From: Mesorhizobium koreense
Lineage (GTDB): Bacteria > Pseudomonadota > Alphaproteobacteria > Rhizobiales > Rhizobiaceae
Direction: 5' to 3'
Length of the DNA stretch: 64,000 bases
Assembly: GCF_031656215.1 (NCBI RefSeq)
Contig: NZ_CP134228.1
Coordinates: 2,003,001-2,067,000 of the forward strand
The position numbers and the translations under genes are program-made. The notes under the pieces are model-generated. The model had not been told where the DNA came from. It saw only the letters and a program-made list of their open reading frames with translations, and searched no databases. Within the stretch, counting starts at the first letter, position 1, and the number at the start of each line of letters is the position of its first letter. This document shows, piece after piece, positions 19,912 to 28,249 of the stretch.

Positions 19912-20904
19912 ATGATAATCGCCAAACCGTTCCTGCGGACGACCGCGCTTGCCGCGGCCGTCTTCTGTCTTGCCGCAACGTCTTCCGCTTTCGCCAAGAA
20001 CTGGCGCGGGTGGAACATCCATGCACCGGGCTACGCGAACACCGTCGCGCTCGAGGATTTCGCCAAGGCGGTGGGCGGGAAGACGAACGGTGAACTGACG
20101 CTCAAAGTCTACAACAACGCCGTGCTCGGCGACCAGCCGGACGCCATCGAGCAGACCCGTAATGGCGCGCTTGATTTCGGCAATTTCAATCTCGGGCCGA
20201 TGGGGCCGGTCGTCCCTATCACCAATGTGCTGTCGCTGCCCTTCGTCTTTTCGAGCGAAGAGCAGATGCACCATGTGATGGACGGCAAGATCGGCAAGGA
20301 ATTCGCAGACGCCATCGAAAAGAAGGGGCTGGTAGTCCTTTCCTGGTTCGATTCCGGCGCGCGCAGCATGTTCAACGACAAGCATCCGATCAAGGCGCCG
20401 GCCGACGTCAAAGGCCTCAAAATCCGGGTGATGGACAACCAGCTCTATGTCGACATGATCGACGCGATGGGTGGCAACGCGACCCCGATGCCGATGGGAT
20501 CGATCTACCAGTCGCTGACGACCGGCGTACTGGACGGCGCGGAGAACAACTATCCTTCCTACACCGAATTCAATCTCTATCAGGTGGCTAAATACTATTC
20601 GACGACCGACCATTTGATCATCCCGGAATGTTTATGCATTGCCAAGAAGAGCTGGGATGCGCTCGACCCGAAGACCCAAGGCATCGTCCGTCAGGCCGCG
20701 CTCGATGCCCAGGCGGAACAGCGCGAATTGTGGGCGAAGGCGTCGGACAAGGCCAAGCAGGACGCCGTCAAGGGCGGTGCCAAGATCAACGAGATCAAGG
20801 ACCTCACCCCGTTCCAGGACGCGATGAAGCCCGTCTATGCGAAGTTCTACAAAAAGTATCCCGACCTCCAGAAGGTCGTGGAGAAAATACGGGCCGTCAA
20901 ATAG
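19912..20904 (+). CDS. dctP: TRAP transporter substrate-binding protein (DctP family)
   Basis: The 330-aa protein has a signal peptide (about residues 1-28, ending SSAFA). It then shows the DctP pattern: NDKHPIKAPADVKGLKIRVMDNQLYVDMIDAMGGNATPMPMGSIYQSLTTGVLDGAENNYPSY. These contain the arginine that pairs with the ligand carboxylate. A strong GGGAGGAAATC precedes the ATG at 19912; an upstream in-frame codon at 19843 is rejected. It delivers a sugar acid, probably galacturonate or glucuronate, to DctQM. It is followed by a hairpin that may let it be made in excess. Confidence 0.95.
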   Translation: MIIAKPFLRTTALAAAVFCLAATSSAFAKNWRGWNIHAPGYANTVALEDFAKAVGGKTNGELTLKVYNNAVLGDQPDAIEQTRNGALDFGNFNLGPMGPVVPITNVLSLPFVFSSEEQMHHVMDGKIGKEFADAIEKKGLVVLSWFDSGARSMFNDKHPIKAPADVKGLKIRVMDNQLYVDMIDAMGGNATPMPMGSIYQSLTTGVLDGAENNYPSYTEFNLYQVAKYYSTTDHLIIPECLCIAKKSWDALDPKTQGIVRQAALDAQAEQRELWAKASDKAKQDAVKGGAKINEIKDLTPFQDAMKPVYAKFYKKYPDLQKVVEKIRAVK

Positions 20905-20918
20905 GCTGAAACCACGCC

Positions 20919-20955
20919 AGAGCCCCCGGACGCAGAAATTGTGGACGGGGGCTCT
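20919..20955 (+). terminator. Hairpin between dctP and dctQ, probable partial terminator
   Basis: AGAGCCCCCG (20919-20928) pairs perfectly with CGGGGGCTCT (20946-20955) around a 17-base loop and is followed by TTATT. It sits 14 bp after the dctP stop inside an apparent operon. Such elements keep binding-protein mRNA in excess over membrane components, by attenuation or by protecting the 3' end. Confidence 0.65.
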
Positions 20956-20987
20956 TTATTGGGGAAGTTCGCGGAGGAGCGGCGGCT

Positions 20988-21533
20988 TTGGTCAATGTCC
21001 GTGATGAAACAGGAGAACCGACACCGCCGGGACCGCGGATACCCGCGTCGATGATCGACCGTGTGCTCGACGGGATCGCCTGGCTCTGCATGCTGGTCGC
21101 CGGCCTGGCGCTCGTCATCGTCGTCGTCGCCTTCGGCTGGCTGGTCTACGGCCGCTATGTCCTGAACGACACGCCGACCTGGGTGGAGCAGCTTTCGCTT
21201 CTTCTCATTTCCTACATCACCTTTCTCGGCGCGGCGGTCGGCATCCGCCGCAACACGCATCTCAGCATCGACTTCGTCCGCGAAAGCCTGCCGTTCGTGC
21301 CGCGCGAGATCATGCGTTATCTGTCCGATCTCTTCATCGTCGTCTTCGGCGCATGCATGGCCTGGCAGGGCTATGCGCTTTTTCTCGACAATACCGACCG
21401 CCTGATCCCGATGATCGACGTCGCCGAAGCCTGGCGGGTCCTGCCGCTCGGCATCTGCGGCGCCCTGATGGTCCTCTTTGCCGGGAGCAATATCGTCACG
21501 CGCATCGCCCACGGCGGGCAGGAACGGGAGTAG
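20988..21533 (+). CDS. dctQ: TRAP transporter small permease (DctQ family)
   Basis: The 181-aa protein has four hydrophobic segments and the DctQ signature: GRYVLNDTPTWVEQLSLLLISYITFLGAAVGIRRNTHLSIDF. The start used is TTG at 20988, with GGAGG about ten bases upstream; ATG at 21051 is the alternative. It pairs with DctM in the inner membrane for Na+-coupled uptake. The 7-bp gap to dctM suggests coupled translation. Confidence 0.92.
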   Translation: MVNVRDETGEPTPPGPRIPASMIDRVLDGIAWLCMLVAGLALVIVVVAFGWLVYGRYVLNDTPTWVEQLSLLLISYITFLGAAVGIRRNTHLSIDFVRESLPFVPREIMRYLSDLFIVVFGACMAWQGYALFLDNTDRLIPMIDVAEAWRVLPLGICGALMVLFAGSNIVTRIAHGGQERE

Positions 21534-21540
21534 GCCCCGC

Positions 21541-22821
21541 ATGGGACTGACCATTCTCTTCGGCCTTTTCTTCCTGACGCTGATCGTTGGCGTTCCGGTC
21601 GCCTTCGCGCTCGGCATCGCCGCCGCCGGGGCCTTCCTCTATGAAGGAATACCGCTCTTCGTCGCCTTCCAGCGCATCGTGGCCGGCATATCGGCCTATG
21701 CGCTGCTGGCCATCCCGTTCTTCATCTTCGCCGGCGAACTCATGCTCCATGGCGGCGCGGCGCATCGGCTGGTGCGGTTCGTCGCCTCCGCCGTTGGCAG
21801 CGTCCGCGGCGGTCTGGGCCTGGTCGATGTCGGCTCTTCCATGCTGTTCGGCGGCATCTCCGGCTCGGCGGTTGCCGACACCTCGGCGTTGGGTGCCATC
21901 CTCATGCCGGTGATGAAGGAGAAGGGCTATGACGCCGACTACGCCGTGAACGTCACGGTGACCTCGTCGGTCGCCGGCGTCGTGGTGCCGCCGAGCCACA
22001 ACATCATCCTCTACGTGGTGGCCGCCGGCGGCAGTATTTCGGTGTCGAAGCTATTCATGGGCGGTATCATCCCCGGCGTCGTCATGTGCCTCTGCCTGGC
22101 GATCGCGGCCTATCTCGTGGCCGTGCGGCGCGGCTATCCGGCTGAGAAGTTTCCGGGGTGGCGCACGCTCCTCGTCAGCTTCGCCGCGTCGGTCCCGGCG
22201 ATGCTGACGGCCGTTATCATCGTCGGCGGCACGCTTTCCGGCGTCATGACGGTCATCGAATCGGGCGCGTTCGGAGCGATCTATGCCGTGGTCGTGACGG
22301 CGCTGGTATACCGGGAATTGAGCTGGTCTTCTTTCAAGGCGGCCGTGGCAAGTTCCGTGCGCACCACCGCGCTCGTGATGATCCTCGTCGGCTGCGCTTC
22401 CGCCTTCGGCTACATGCTTGCCCTTTACCAAGTGCCCGATGCACTCGCCGCGCTGGTCACGTCGGTCTCCAGCGACCCGATCGTCATCCTGCTGATGATC
22501 AATCTGGTCCTGCTCGTGCTCGGCATGATCATGGATATGGCGCCGCTCATCCTGATCTGCACGCCGATCTTCCTGCCGGTGGTGAAGGACATCGGCATGG
22601 ACCCGGTCCAGTTCGGCATCATCATGATGATGAATCTCGGCCTTGGATTGTGCACGCCGCCCGTCGGCGCCTGCCTTTTCGTCGGCTGCGCCATCGGCGG
22701 CGTCAAGATCGAGCAGGCGGTCAGGACGATCTGGCCGTTCTATGCCGCAATCCTCGTGGCGCTGGCCTTGACGACATATGTACCGGCCCTTTCCCTGTGG
22801 CTGCCTTCGATACTGGACTGA
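21541..22821 (+). CDS. dctM: TRAP transporter large permease (DctM family)
   Basis: The 426-aa protein has about twelve hydrophobic segments. DctM landmarks are LLAIPFFIFAGELMLHGG, SSMLFGGISGSAVADTSALGAILMPVMKEKGYD, GVVVPPSHNIILY, and GLGLCTPPVGACLFVGCAIGG near the end. It is the ion-coupled transport subunit. The start at 21541 follows the dctQ stop by seven bases. Its place in a galacturonate locus points to hexuronate uptake; the ligand is inferred from context. Confidence 0.95.
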   Translation: MGLTILFGLFFLTLIVGVPVAFALGIAAAGAFLYEGIPLFVAFQRIVAGISAYALLAIPFFIFAGELMLHGGAAHRLVRFVASAVGSVRGGLGLVDVGSSMLFGGISGSAVADTSALGAILMPVMKEKGYDADYAVNVTVTSSVAGVVVPPSHNIILYVVAAGGSISVSKLFMGGIIPGVVMCLCLAIAAYLVAVRRGYPAEKFPGWRTLLVSFAASVPAMLTAVIIVGGTLSGVMTVIESGAFGAIYAVVVTALVYRELSWSSFKAAVASSVRTTALVMILVGCASAFGYMLALYQVPDALAALVTSVSSDPIVILLMINLVLLVLGMIMDMAPLILICTPIFLPVVKDIGMDPVQFGIIMMMNLGLGLCTPPVGACLFVGCAIGGVKIEQAVRTIWPFYAAILVALALTTYVPALSLWLPSILD

Positions 22822-22830
22822 GGAAAGACA

Positions 22831-23631
22831 TTGCTGAAGAAGCTTCTGATGACCGGGGCCGCGGGCGGAGTGGGCAAATCCCTGCGGCCGCTGCTTCACC
22901 GGCTGGCCGAACGGGTCGTGCTCTCCGACATCACCGAGATCAGCGATCTTTCGCCGCACGAAACCTTCAGGCGCTGCGATCTCGGCGACAGGGCACACGT
23001 TGATGCGCTGTTCGACGGCGTCGACGGCGTGCTCCATCTTGGCGGCATCTCGCTGGAAAAGCCTTTCGATCTCATCCTCAACGGCAACATCGTCGGCGTC
23101 TACAATCTGTTCGAGGCGGCGAGGCATCACGATATGCCTCGCATCATCTTCGCCAGTTCCAACCATGTCACCGGCTTCTACACGCGCCATGAACGCGTCG
23201 ACCCGTCCATGCCGGTGCGTCCGGATTCGCTCTACGGCGTCTCCAAGGTGTTCGGCGAGGGCATTGCCAGCCTCTACTTCGACAAATTCGGCCAGGAATG
23301 CCTGTCGATCCGCATCGGCTGGTGCTTCCCGAAGCCGATCAATCCGCGCACGCAGGCGATCTGGCTCGGCGTCGAGGATCTTTTCGACCTGTGCGAGCGT
23401 GGCTTCACGGCGCCCCGCGTCGGCCACACGATCATCTACGCGGTATCCGACAACGAGGAGATGTGGTGGGACAACTCGTCCGCCGCCTTCCTCGGCTGGA
23501 AGCCGCGCCAAAGCTCGGCCAGATGGCGGGCGGACGTGCTGGCGAACATGAAGTTGGAAACGCCGACCGATCCCGACGTGATCTACCAGGGTGGCCATTT
23601 CGCCACCTCGAAGCATCCGGACGATGAATGA
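22831..23631 (+). CDS. udh: Uronate dehydrogenase (NAD-dependent)
   Basis: The 266-aa protein has a Rossmann motif TGAAGGVG at residue 8 and the extended-SDR catalytic YGVSK near 135, plus FASSNHVTGFY and SIRIGWCFPKP. Length and sequence fit the bacterial uronate dehydrogenases. They oxidise D-galacturonate or D-glucuronate to aldaro-1,5-lactone, the substrate for Gli and Gci encoded on the other strand. The start is TTG at 22831 with AGGAAAG upstream. It is the last gene of the dctPQM-udh unit, so uptake and first oxidation are co-expressed. Confidence 0.94.
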   Translation: MLKKLLMTGAAGGVGKSLRPLLHRLAERVVLSDITEISDLSPHETFRRCDLGDRAHVDALFDGVDGVLHLGGISLEKPFDLILNGNIVGVYNLFEAARHHDMPRIIFASSNHVTGFYTRHERVDPSMPVRPDSLYGVSKVFGEGIASLYFDKFGQECLSIRIGWCFPKPINPRTQAIWLGVEDLFDLCERGFTAPRVGHTIIYAVSDNEEMWWDNSSAAFLGWKPRQSSARWRADVLANMKLETPTDPDVIYQGGHFATSKHPDDE

Positions 23632-23708
23632 CTGGATCGCCGAAAGATGGGAACTGTTGGAGATCATGAGGCAACAAGCATTGCTTAAATGATTGGCTGT
23701 TCTGGCCT

Positions 23709-24035
23709 CTACCATCCCCCTCCGCCGGAGCCGCCACCCCCTCCGCCACCACCCGCTCCACCGCCACCCCCTCCGCCGCCTCCTCCACCACCGCGGTCCA
23801 TGAGTTGCTGAAGGTTGCCCGTGGAGGTCGCCGCATCTGGCGTCGTGGAAGCTCGGGTGACAGGTTTGCGGTAGTTGCTTCTCGGACGATTGACCTTTTT
23901 CCTGGCTACTTTGTGCGTCGGCTCGGCCTTATAGGCTGGAGGGGAGGGGCGATCCTGCAACATGTACGGTACCGCGCAGCCCTGCAGCAGCGCGACCAGC
24001 AAAGAGCTTGTCATGATGGCAGCAATTTTCCGCAT
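23709..24035 (-). CDS. Small lipoprotein with poly-glycine tail
   Basis: The 108-aa protein has a lipoprotein signal with lipobox LLQGC at about residues 16-20, then a basic, proline-rich segment. The C-terminal tail has 12, 8 and 4 consecutive glycines separated by Ala and Ser and ending in Trp. The DNA is a run of CC-rich triplets at 23715-23795. It lies 15 bp downstream of the caspase-fold gene on the same strand. I do not recognise a family. A flexible or self-associating envelope tail is possible. Confidence 0.7.
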   Translation of the reverse strand: MRKIAAIMTSSLLVALLQGCAVPYMLQDRPSPPAYKAEPTHKVARKKVNRPRSNYRKPVTRASTTPDAATSTGNLQQLMDRGGGGGGGGGGGGAGGGGGGGGSGGGGW

Positions 24036-24050
24036 TCAGGCACTCCTCTG

Positions 24051-26726
24051 TCAAAGCATGTCGAGACGCGGTCGCGATGAAATCCATTCCTTGCGTGTGA
24101 GTTCGATGAGCAATTCGGTCGTGTCCTTCGGAGCCTCGTGTCCGAGCGCCGCCGTTGCGGCTTCCCGGCTCTGCCGGCCGAGGACGCCGTCGACAGTGCC
24201 GACATCGTGCCCCATGCGGATGAGCGTCTGCTGCACCTGCCGGCCCACGGCCTTGCCCTCCGCTTTCTTCAGCGCCTTTGTCGCCCGCTCCGAGACGTCC
24301 TTTGTCTGCTGGGCGGCGGCAAGCGCGTAGAGATGGATCGCTTCGTCCGGGCCGTCTGCCAGGGAGGGGTCCTTGCCGATCATGAGCGCCGCGTCGAAGG
24401 CGCCCCATGCATCTCCCCGTTCCGCGGAGCGGCGGTAAAGGGCGAGGATGTCGGCTGGCGTGCCCTTTCCTTGGTCCTGCATCATCAGCGCGATCAGTGT
24501 CGCTGCCGCGGGCTGCCCACCCTTGTCCGCATCGCGGAAGAGCTGCATCGCGCGGTTCTCGTCCTTGCCGACGCCAACGCCGTCGCGATAGAGGAGCCCG
24601 AGATTGAGCATGCCCCAGACATCCTGGCGGGCAACCGATTTCTCGAAGAAGGTAAGCGCCCGCTCCGGGTCCGCCTTGGTGTGGGCTCCGTTGCGGTACT
24701 CGTAGCCCAGCTGGTTCATGGCGTAGGTGTGGCCGGACTCCGCCGCGCTGACGAGCAGCTTCATGCCGCGCTCCACGTCCGGCTTCGTCCCGTTGCCGTA
24801 GATCAGCGCCTTCGCCAGCGAATATTGCGCATAGGGGTCTCCCTTTTTCGCACCGGCCTCGAACAGCGGAATCGCCTTCGCAGGATCGGGCTTGCCCAGC
24901 AGGCCGAGCTGATAGATGCGCCCGAGCAATTCGCCCGCGCGCACGTGACCTTGCTCGTATGCGCTGCGCAGATTGCCGATGGCGTCGTCGAACTGGCCGT
25001 CGGCATAGAGCGCCCGCGCAAACTGGTATTTGAAACGGGCGACATCGGGGTAGGCCTCAACCGCCTTTCGACATGCCTTCAGGGCGGCGGCCACGTCGAT
25101 CCCGTTGGGCAGCACGCCTTCCGTCACGGCCTGTACGTCAAGCGGTTCGGCGGCGAGCCGGTCGCAATCATTGACCGACACCGCGACCTTGATGTCCACC
25201 GGCGCCTTCGCCTTTCCGGCGGGCGCCGCCGGCACCAGCGCGATCTCCACGTTTTTGCCGGCGTCGGCGATCGGCGGCCGCACGGAGAGATGCTGGACAT
25301 CCGCCTCCTTCACGAGGTCGCCGGGGGCCAGCATCTTGTTGTCGAGCGCCACCTGGGCGCCTGGCGTGCGCTTGGCGAGCCTGAGCCAGCCATTGCCAAC
25401 ATCGCGTGCGGTTTGCCAGTCATTGGCGACGCCGATGAAGCCGGTCCCGACATCGGCTGCCATGGCGATCAACTGCGGTTTGTTTTGCTGGTCGGAGACG
25501 GGTTTCTCCCCAGCCGATGCAGGCTTCGTGCTTTCCTCGGCGACTGCAACAACAGGCTCCTTCGGTGGCGGCGCTGCGGCGTCCGCCACGATATTCACCG
25601 AAGTGGACGCGGTGCGGCCGTCGGCGGTACGCACCTGATATTCGATCGTCTCCGTCCCGGTGCCGCTTCCGCGGTCATAGGCAAGTTCGGCCAACTGGTC
25701 GGCGGGAATGGCTGTTCCCGTGCCGACTTTCGAGCCGCCGAGCCAGAGCGTTCCGTCGGCCGGCGTTTTCGTCAGCGTGACCATCAGGGGCTGCTGTCCG
25801 CTGCCGATCGGCGAGGGCAGATTGAGCGGCACGCGCGCCGCCGCCATCGGTATGTGGATTTCGGCCGTGTCGGGCATGATGAGGAGGTTCTGCCGCGACA
25901 CGAAGTAGAAGGAGGCGGTCAGGCTGGACGTGTCCCACGGGACCTGCTTTCCACTGGTCGTCTTGATCACCTCGTTGCGGATGCGCGTGACGACTTCGCG
26001 CACCTCGACATCGGGTGTCAGCGCCTGGTCGGCGAAGGCTTTGGAAAAGGGGCTGAGCTTACCGGAGCCGTCATAGGCGACCTTGTCGGGGGCGGTGGAA
26101 TAGACGATGAGCGTGCCGAGCCCCGGCGCGGTGGCAGCCAACCCCCTGTTGCCTTCGACATCCACCTTCTTGTTGCCGACATAGTAGAAGCCGCTCTTGA
26201 AGGGGTTGTCCCGGCAGGCGTCCAGTATGGCGATCTGCAGATTGGAGGACTGTCCCATATATTGCAGCAGGTTGCTGAAATTATAGGCCTGGGCCTCCAG
26301 GTCGTAAGGCGAGGCAAGGGAAGCGTCGACCGGCAGTATGTAGTTCTGTCCGGCGACCTGGACGGCATGGCCGCTGTAATAGAAGAGGGCGATGTCGCCG
26401 TTGTTCAGGCTGCGCAGGAAGTCGCGGATGGTCCTCTCGAGCGCCTTTCCGTCGAGGTCCGTGCCGAGCACGACCTCGAAATTGGCCTGTTCGAGGACAT
26501 TGCGGACGTGATCGGCGTCGTTGACGGCATTCGGCAGTCCAGGGAAGCTCCTGTAGTGCGAATTGCCGATGACGAGTGCGGTGCGCCGCCCGGTAACGGC
26601 GTCGGCATGGGCGGGAAAAATGCTTGCCGCCGCCACCAGCAAGGCGATGCATGCCGCAAGCAGCATCGCTGCAAGTCCGAGCCTGCCGCGCGCATCTGAA
26701 TGAGAAGGTCCGTATGCCTGCGTCAT
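24051..26726 (-). CDS. Caspase-fold (C14) protein with Sel1 repeats
   Basis: The 891-aa protein has an N-terminal hydrophobic signal or anchor (about 17-40). The caspase domain (about 45-280) has RRTALVIGNSHY, the catalytic histidine in YYSGHA (His120) and the cysteine in LDACRDNPF (Cys171), so both residues are kept. A middle region (about 300-540) looks beta-rich. Residues about 570-800 are Sel1-like repeats (AKALIYGNGTKPDVERGMKL, LGYEYRNGAHTKADPERAL and others). The C-terminus (QTLIRMGHDVGTVDGVLG) resembles a peptidoglycan-binding-1 motif. Such proteins are common in Rhizobiales as putative peptidases. Here it borders the T6SS accessory genes, which makes an envelope or stress role plausible but unproven. 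Confidence 0.9.
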   Translation of the reverse strand: MTQAYGPSHSDARGRLGLAAMLLAACIALLVAAASIFPAHADAVTGRRTALVIGNSHYRSFPGLPNAVNDADHVRNVLEQANFEVVLGTDLDGKALERTIRDFLRSLNNGDIALFYYSGHAVQVAGQNYILPVDASLASPYDLEAQAYNFSNLLQYMGQSSNLQIAILDACRDNPFKSGFYYVGNKKVDVEGNRGLAATAPGLGTLIVYSTAPDKVAYDGSGKLSPFSKAFADQALTPDVEVREVVTRIRNEVIKTTSGKQVPWDTSSLTASFYFVSRQNLLIMPDTAEIHIPMAAARVPLNLPSPIGSGQQPLMVTLTKTPADGTLWLGGSKVGTGTAIPADQLAELAYDRGSGTGTETIEYQVRTADGRTASTSVNIVADAAAPPPKEPVVAVAEESTKPASAGEKPVSDQQNKPQLIAMAADVGTGFIGVANDWQTARDVGNGWLRLAKRTPGAQVALDNKMLAPGDLVKEADVQHLSVRPPIADAGKNVEIALVPAAPAGKAKAPVDIKVAVSVNDCDRLAAEPLDVQAVTEGVLPNGIDVAAALKACRKAVEAYPDVARFKYQFARALYADGQFDDAIGNLRSAYEQGHVRAGELLGRIYQLGLLGKPDPAKAIPLFEAGAKKGDPYAQYSLAKALIYGNGTKPDVERGMKLLVSAAESGHTYAMNQLGYEYRNGAHTKADPERALTFFEKSVARQDVWGMLNLGLLYRDGVGVGKDENRAMQLFRDADKGGQPAAATLIALMMQDQGKGTPADILALYRRSAERGDAWGAFDAALMIGKDPSLADGPDEAIHLYALAAAQQTKDVSERATKALKKAEGKAVGRQVQQTLIRMGHDVGTVDGVLGRQSREAATAALGHEAPKDTTELLIELTRKEWISSRPRLDML

Positions 26727-26818
26727 CAGACGCTCCTCGCTGTCGCGATGGGCACGAACGTCTATTCACATGACATGCGAAAATATTCCCCTGCCTGCGA
26801 CAATCTGTCAAGGTGGGT

Positions 26819-26890
26819 ACCCGCCCCTCCTTGGGGGGAGGGCCGGGGAGCGGCAGCAACAAAATGGAGGCTGCGACACCGGGGGCGGGT
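26819..26890. repeat. GC-rich inverted repeat
   Basis: ACCCGCCCC at 26819-26827 pairs with GGGGCGGGT at 26882-26890. A nested CCCTCC/GGAGGG hairpin lies at its left end, and the right arm is followed by ATTTTCCTTATT. It could be an intergenic repeat element or a terminator read on the plus strand; no gene ends just before it. Confidence 0.45.
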
Positions 26891-27183
26891 ATTTTCCTTA
26901 TTCGATTGCATGACTGCTACCTCTACGCTGCTCACCTTGCCTTCGCTCCACGAAGGGGGAGGGGTGGTCCGCGCAGCGGGTCGCAGAGGGGCCATTCCAT
27001 GCATCGTTCCACAAGCCTGTCTTGTCTCACGCTCCATCCCCGCCACGCTGCTTTCCGGCCCTGGCCATTGAAAGTCGGGAAGCGGGGCGCGAGGCCGTGC
27101 CTTCCGAATTGAAACAGGTGGCGCGACACTCGCGCACCGCCGGCGATTTCTGTTCCCGCCTGTTCCGCTGCTCCCCGAGCCTC

Positions 27184-27204
27184 ACCCTGAACCTGCCGAA
27201 GGGT
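27184..27204. repeat. Short palindromic intergenic element
   Basis: The arms ACCCTgaaCC and GaaGGGT surround a CTGCC core. The sequence is close to the short CCTGA..CTG.CGAAGG-type palindromes found repeatedly between genes in many alphaproteobacteria. Only one clear copy is in this region. Confidence 0.4.
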
Positions 27205-27701
27205 AGTCACTCCGATCAGGTTCGGTGCTCGTCCCGGGGTCTGTGTGCCTTCTACCGGCACGCAGGGGTCATAGTGCCCCCAGGGGAACCTCCAGGCGGG
27301 ACCTCCCCGGCCATGATGCCACGTCGGCATCACGGCGGAGGCGCCGGCTCCTCCCCACGCAATCACCGTCATGATCGGTGTTCCCGATGGGAGGAACTGA
27401 CAGGGAGTATGGAGGAAGCGCGGAAGGCGTGGAGAAGAGCAGGGTGAAAAAATGCGAATGATGAATGGGAAGAATGGGTTGGAAGAACCGCCTGCACGAT
27501 CCTGTCCACGTTTTCATTCGCCTGGCCGACCGGGTGTCATGCTGGTGCCGGAGCGAAGCAGACGGGCTCGCCGAGAAGGCAGGATTGCCGCCGGCCGCCA
27601 ACCCGCGCGACCATTGCTTCCAATTGACTATGCGCGGCGGCGCTCCTACAGTTTTGCTCCCTGGTTTCATGCATCCGGTTTATCCGACTGGAGATGGCGG
27701 C

Positions 27702-28229
27702 ATGCGGGTGAAGGCTTCGATCATCGCGCTCGCTTTGGCGGCCTTTCCGGCCAGCGCGTTCTGCGGCCAGATTCAATCATCCGAGGACATCGTGAAATTC
27801 TTTGCCGGCGAGGCCGACCTCGGCGTATCCCGCGGCATCTGCATCGGCACGGAAGACGAGTGCCGCGACGAGAGCGAGGCCCCCCAGCCGAAGGGGCTGG
27901 ACATGCTGGTCAACTTCAACCTCGATTCCGCCGAACTGACAGCCGACGCCAAGGCGAAGCTCAAGGAATTCGCCAAGGCCCTGAAGGACGATAGACTGCG
28001 CAACCTTCACTTTCGGGTGGAAGGATATACGGATGCCTCGGGGTCGGAACTCTACAACGAGAAACTGTCGGAACGGCGTGCGGAATCGGTGACGCAATTC
28101 CTTACTTCGAACGGCATCGACGCCGCCCGCATCAGCGCGGTAGGGCTCGGCGAAAGCCATCCGCGCAGCGCCAACCCTTACGACCCGATCAACCGGCGGG
28201 TCGAGATGCGGCTCAATTCGGGCAAGTGA
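27702..28229 (+). CDS. OmpA-domain peptidoglycan-binding protein
   Basis: The 175-aa protein starts with a signal peptide (about 1-22, ending FPASAFCG). Residues about 70-172 are an OmpA/MotB C-terminal domain: LVNFNLDSAELTADAKAKLKEFA, the peptidoglycan-contact motif VEGYTDASGSELYNEKLSERRAESV and the closing NRRVEMRL. The start at 27702 is chosen because it begins the signal peptide and has GGAGA upstream. It converges on the M23/transglycosylase-like gene with a 20-bp gap. It probably anchors an envelope component to the cell wall; association with the T6SS is suggested only by location. Confidence 0.85.
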   Translation: MRVKASIIALALAAFPASAFCGQIQSSEDIVKFFAGEADLGVSRGICIGTEDECRDESEAPQPKGLDMLVNFNLDSAELTADAKAKLKEFAKALKDDRLRNLHFRVEGYTDASGSELYNEKLSERRAESVTQFLTSNGIDAARISAVGLGESHPRSANPYDPINRRVEMRLNSGK

Positions 28230-28249
28230 AACTCGCCCTAGCGAAACCT

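Larger units (their letters stand above)
26727..27701. other. 975-bp non-coding, repeat-rich region
   Basis: The region lies between divergent caspase-fold and OmpA-domain genes. It has several GC-rich inverted repeats of the kind scattered between genes in rhizobia and no convincing coding sequence. An open frame extending leftward from the OmpA gene to 27465 shows no family likeness and starts far before the signal peptide. Promoters for both flanking genes should lie near its ends. Confidence 0.6.

Noticed and set aside
22051-23715. Long minus-strand open frame opposite dctM and udh
   Set aside because: Both plus-strand genes have clear family motifs; the mirror translation is a His/Asp/Arg-rich shadow.
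23715-23795. CCNCC-rich tandem DNA as a CRISPR or minisatellite
   Set aside because: It is in frame with the lipoprotein gene and encodes its glycine tail; there are no spacers or repeated units of CRISPR size.
24138-26699. Very long plus-strand open frame opposite the caspase-fold gene
   Set aside because: It is a high-GC mirror frame of a gene with clear domains; its translation has no recognisable family and is rich in Arg/Gly/Val typical of shadows.
27465-27701. N-terminal extension of the OmpA-domain protein
   Set aside because: The extension precedes a good signal peptide, lacks a convincing ribosome site at its start and overlaps repeat-rich DNA.
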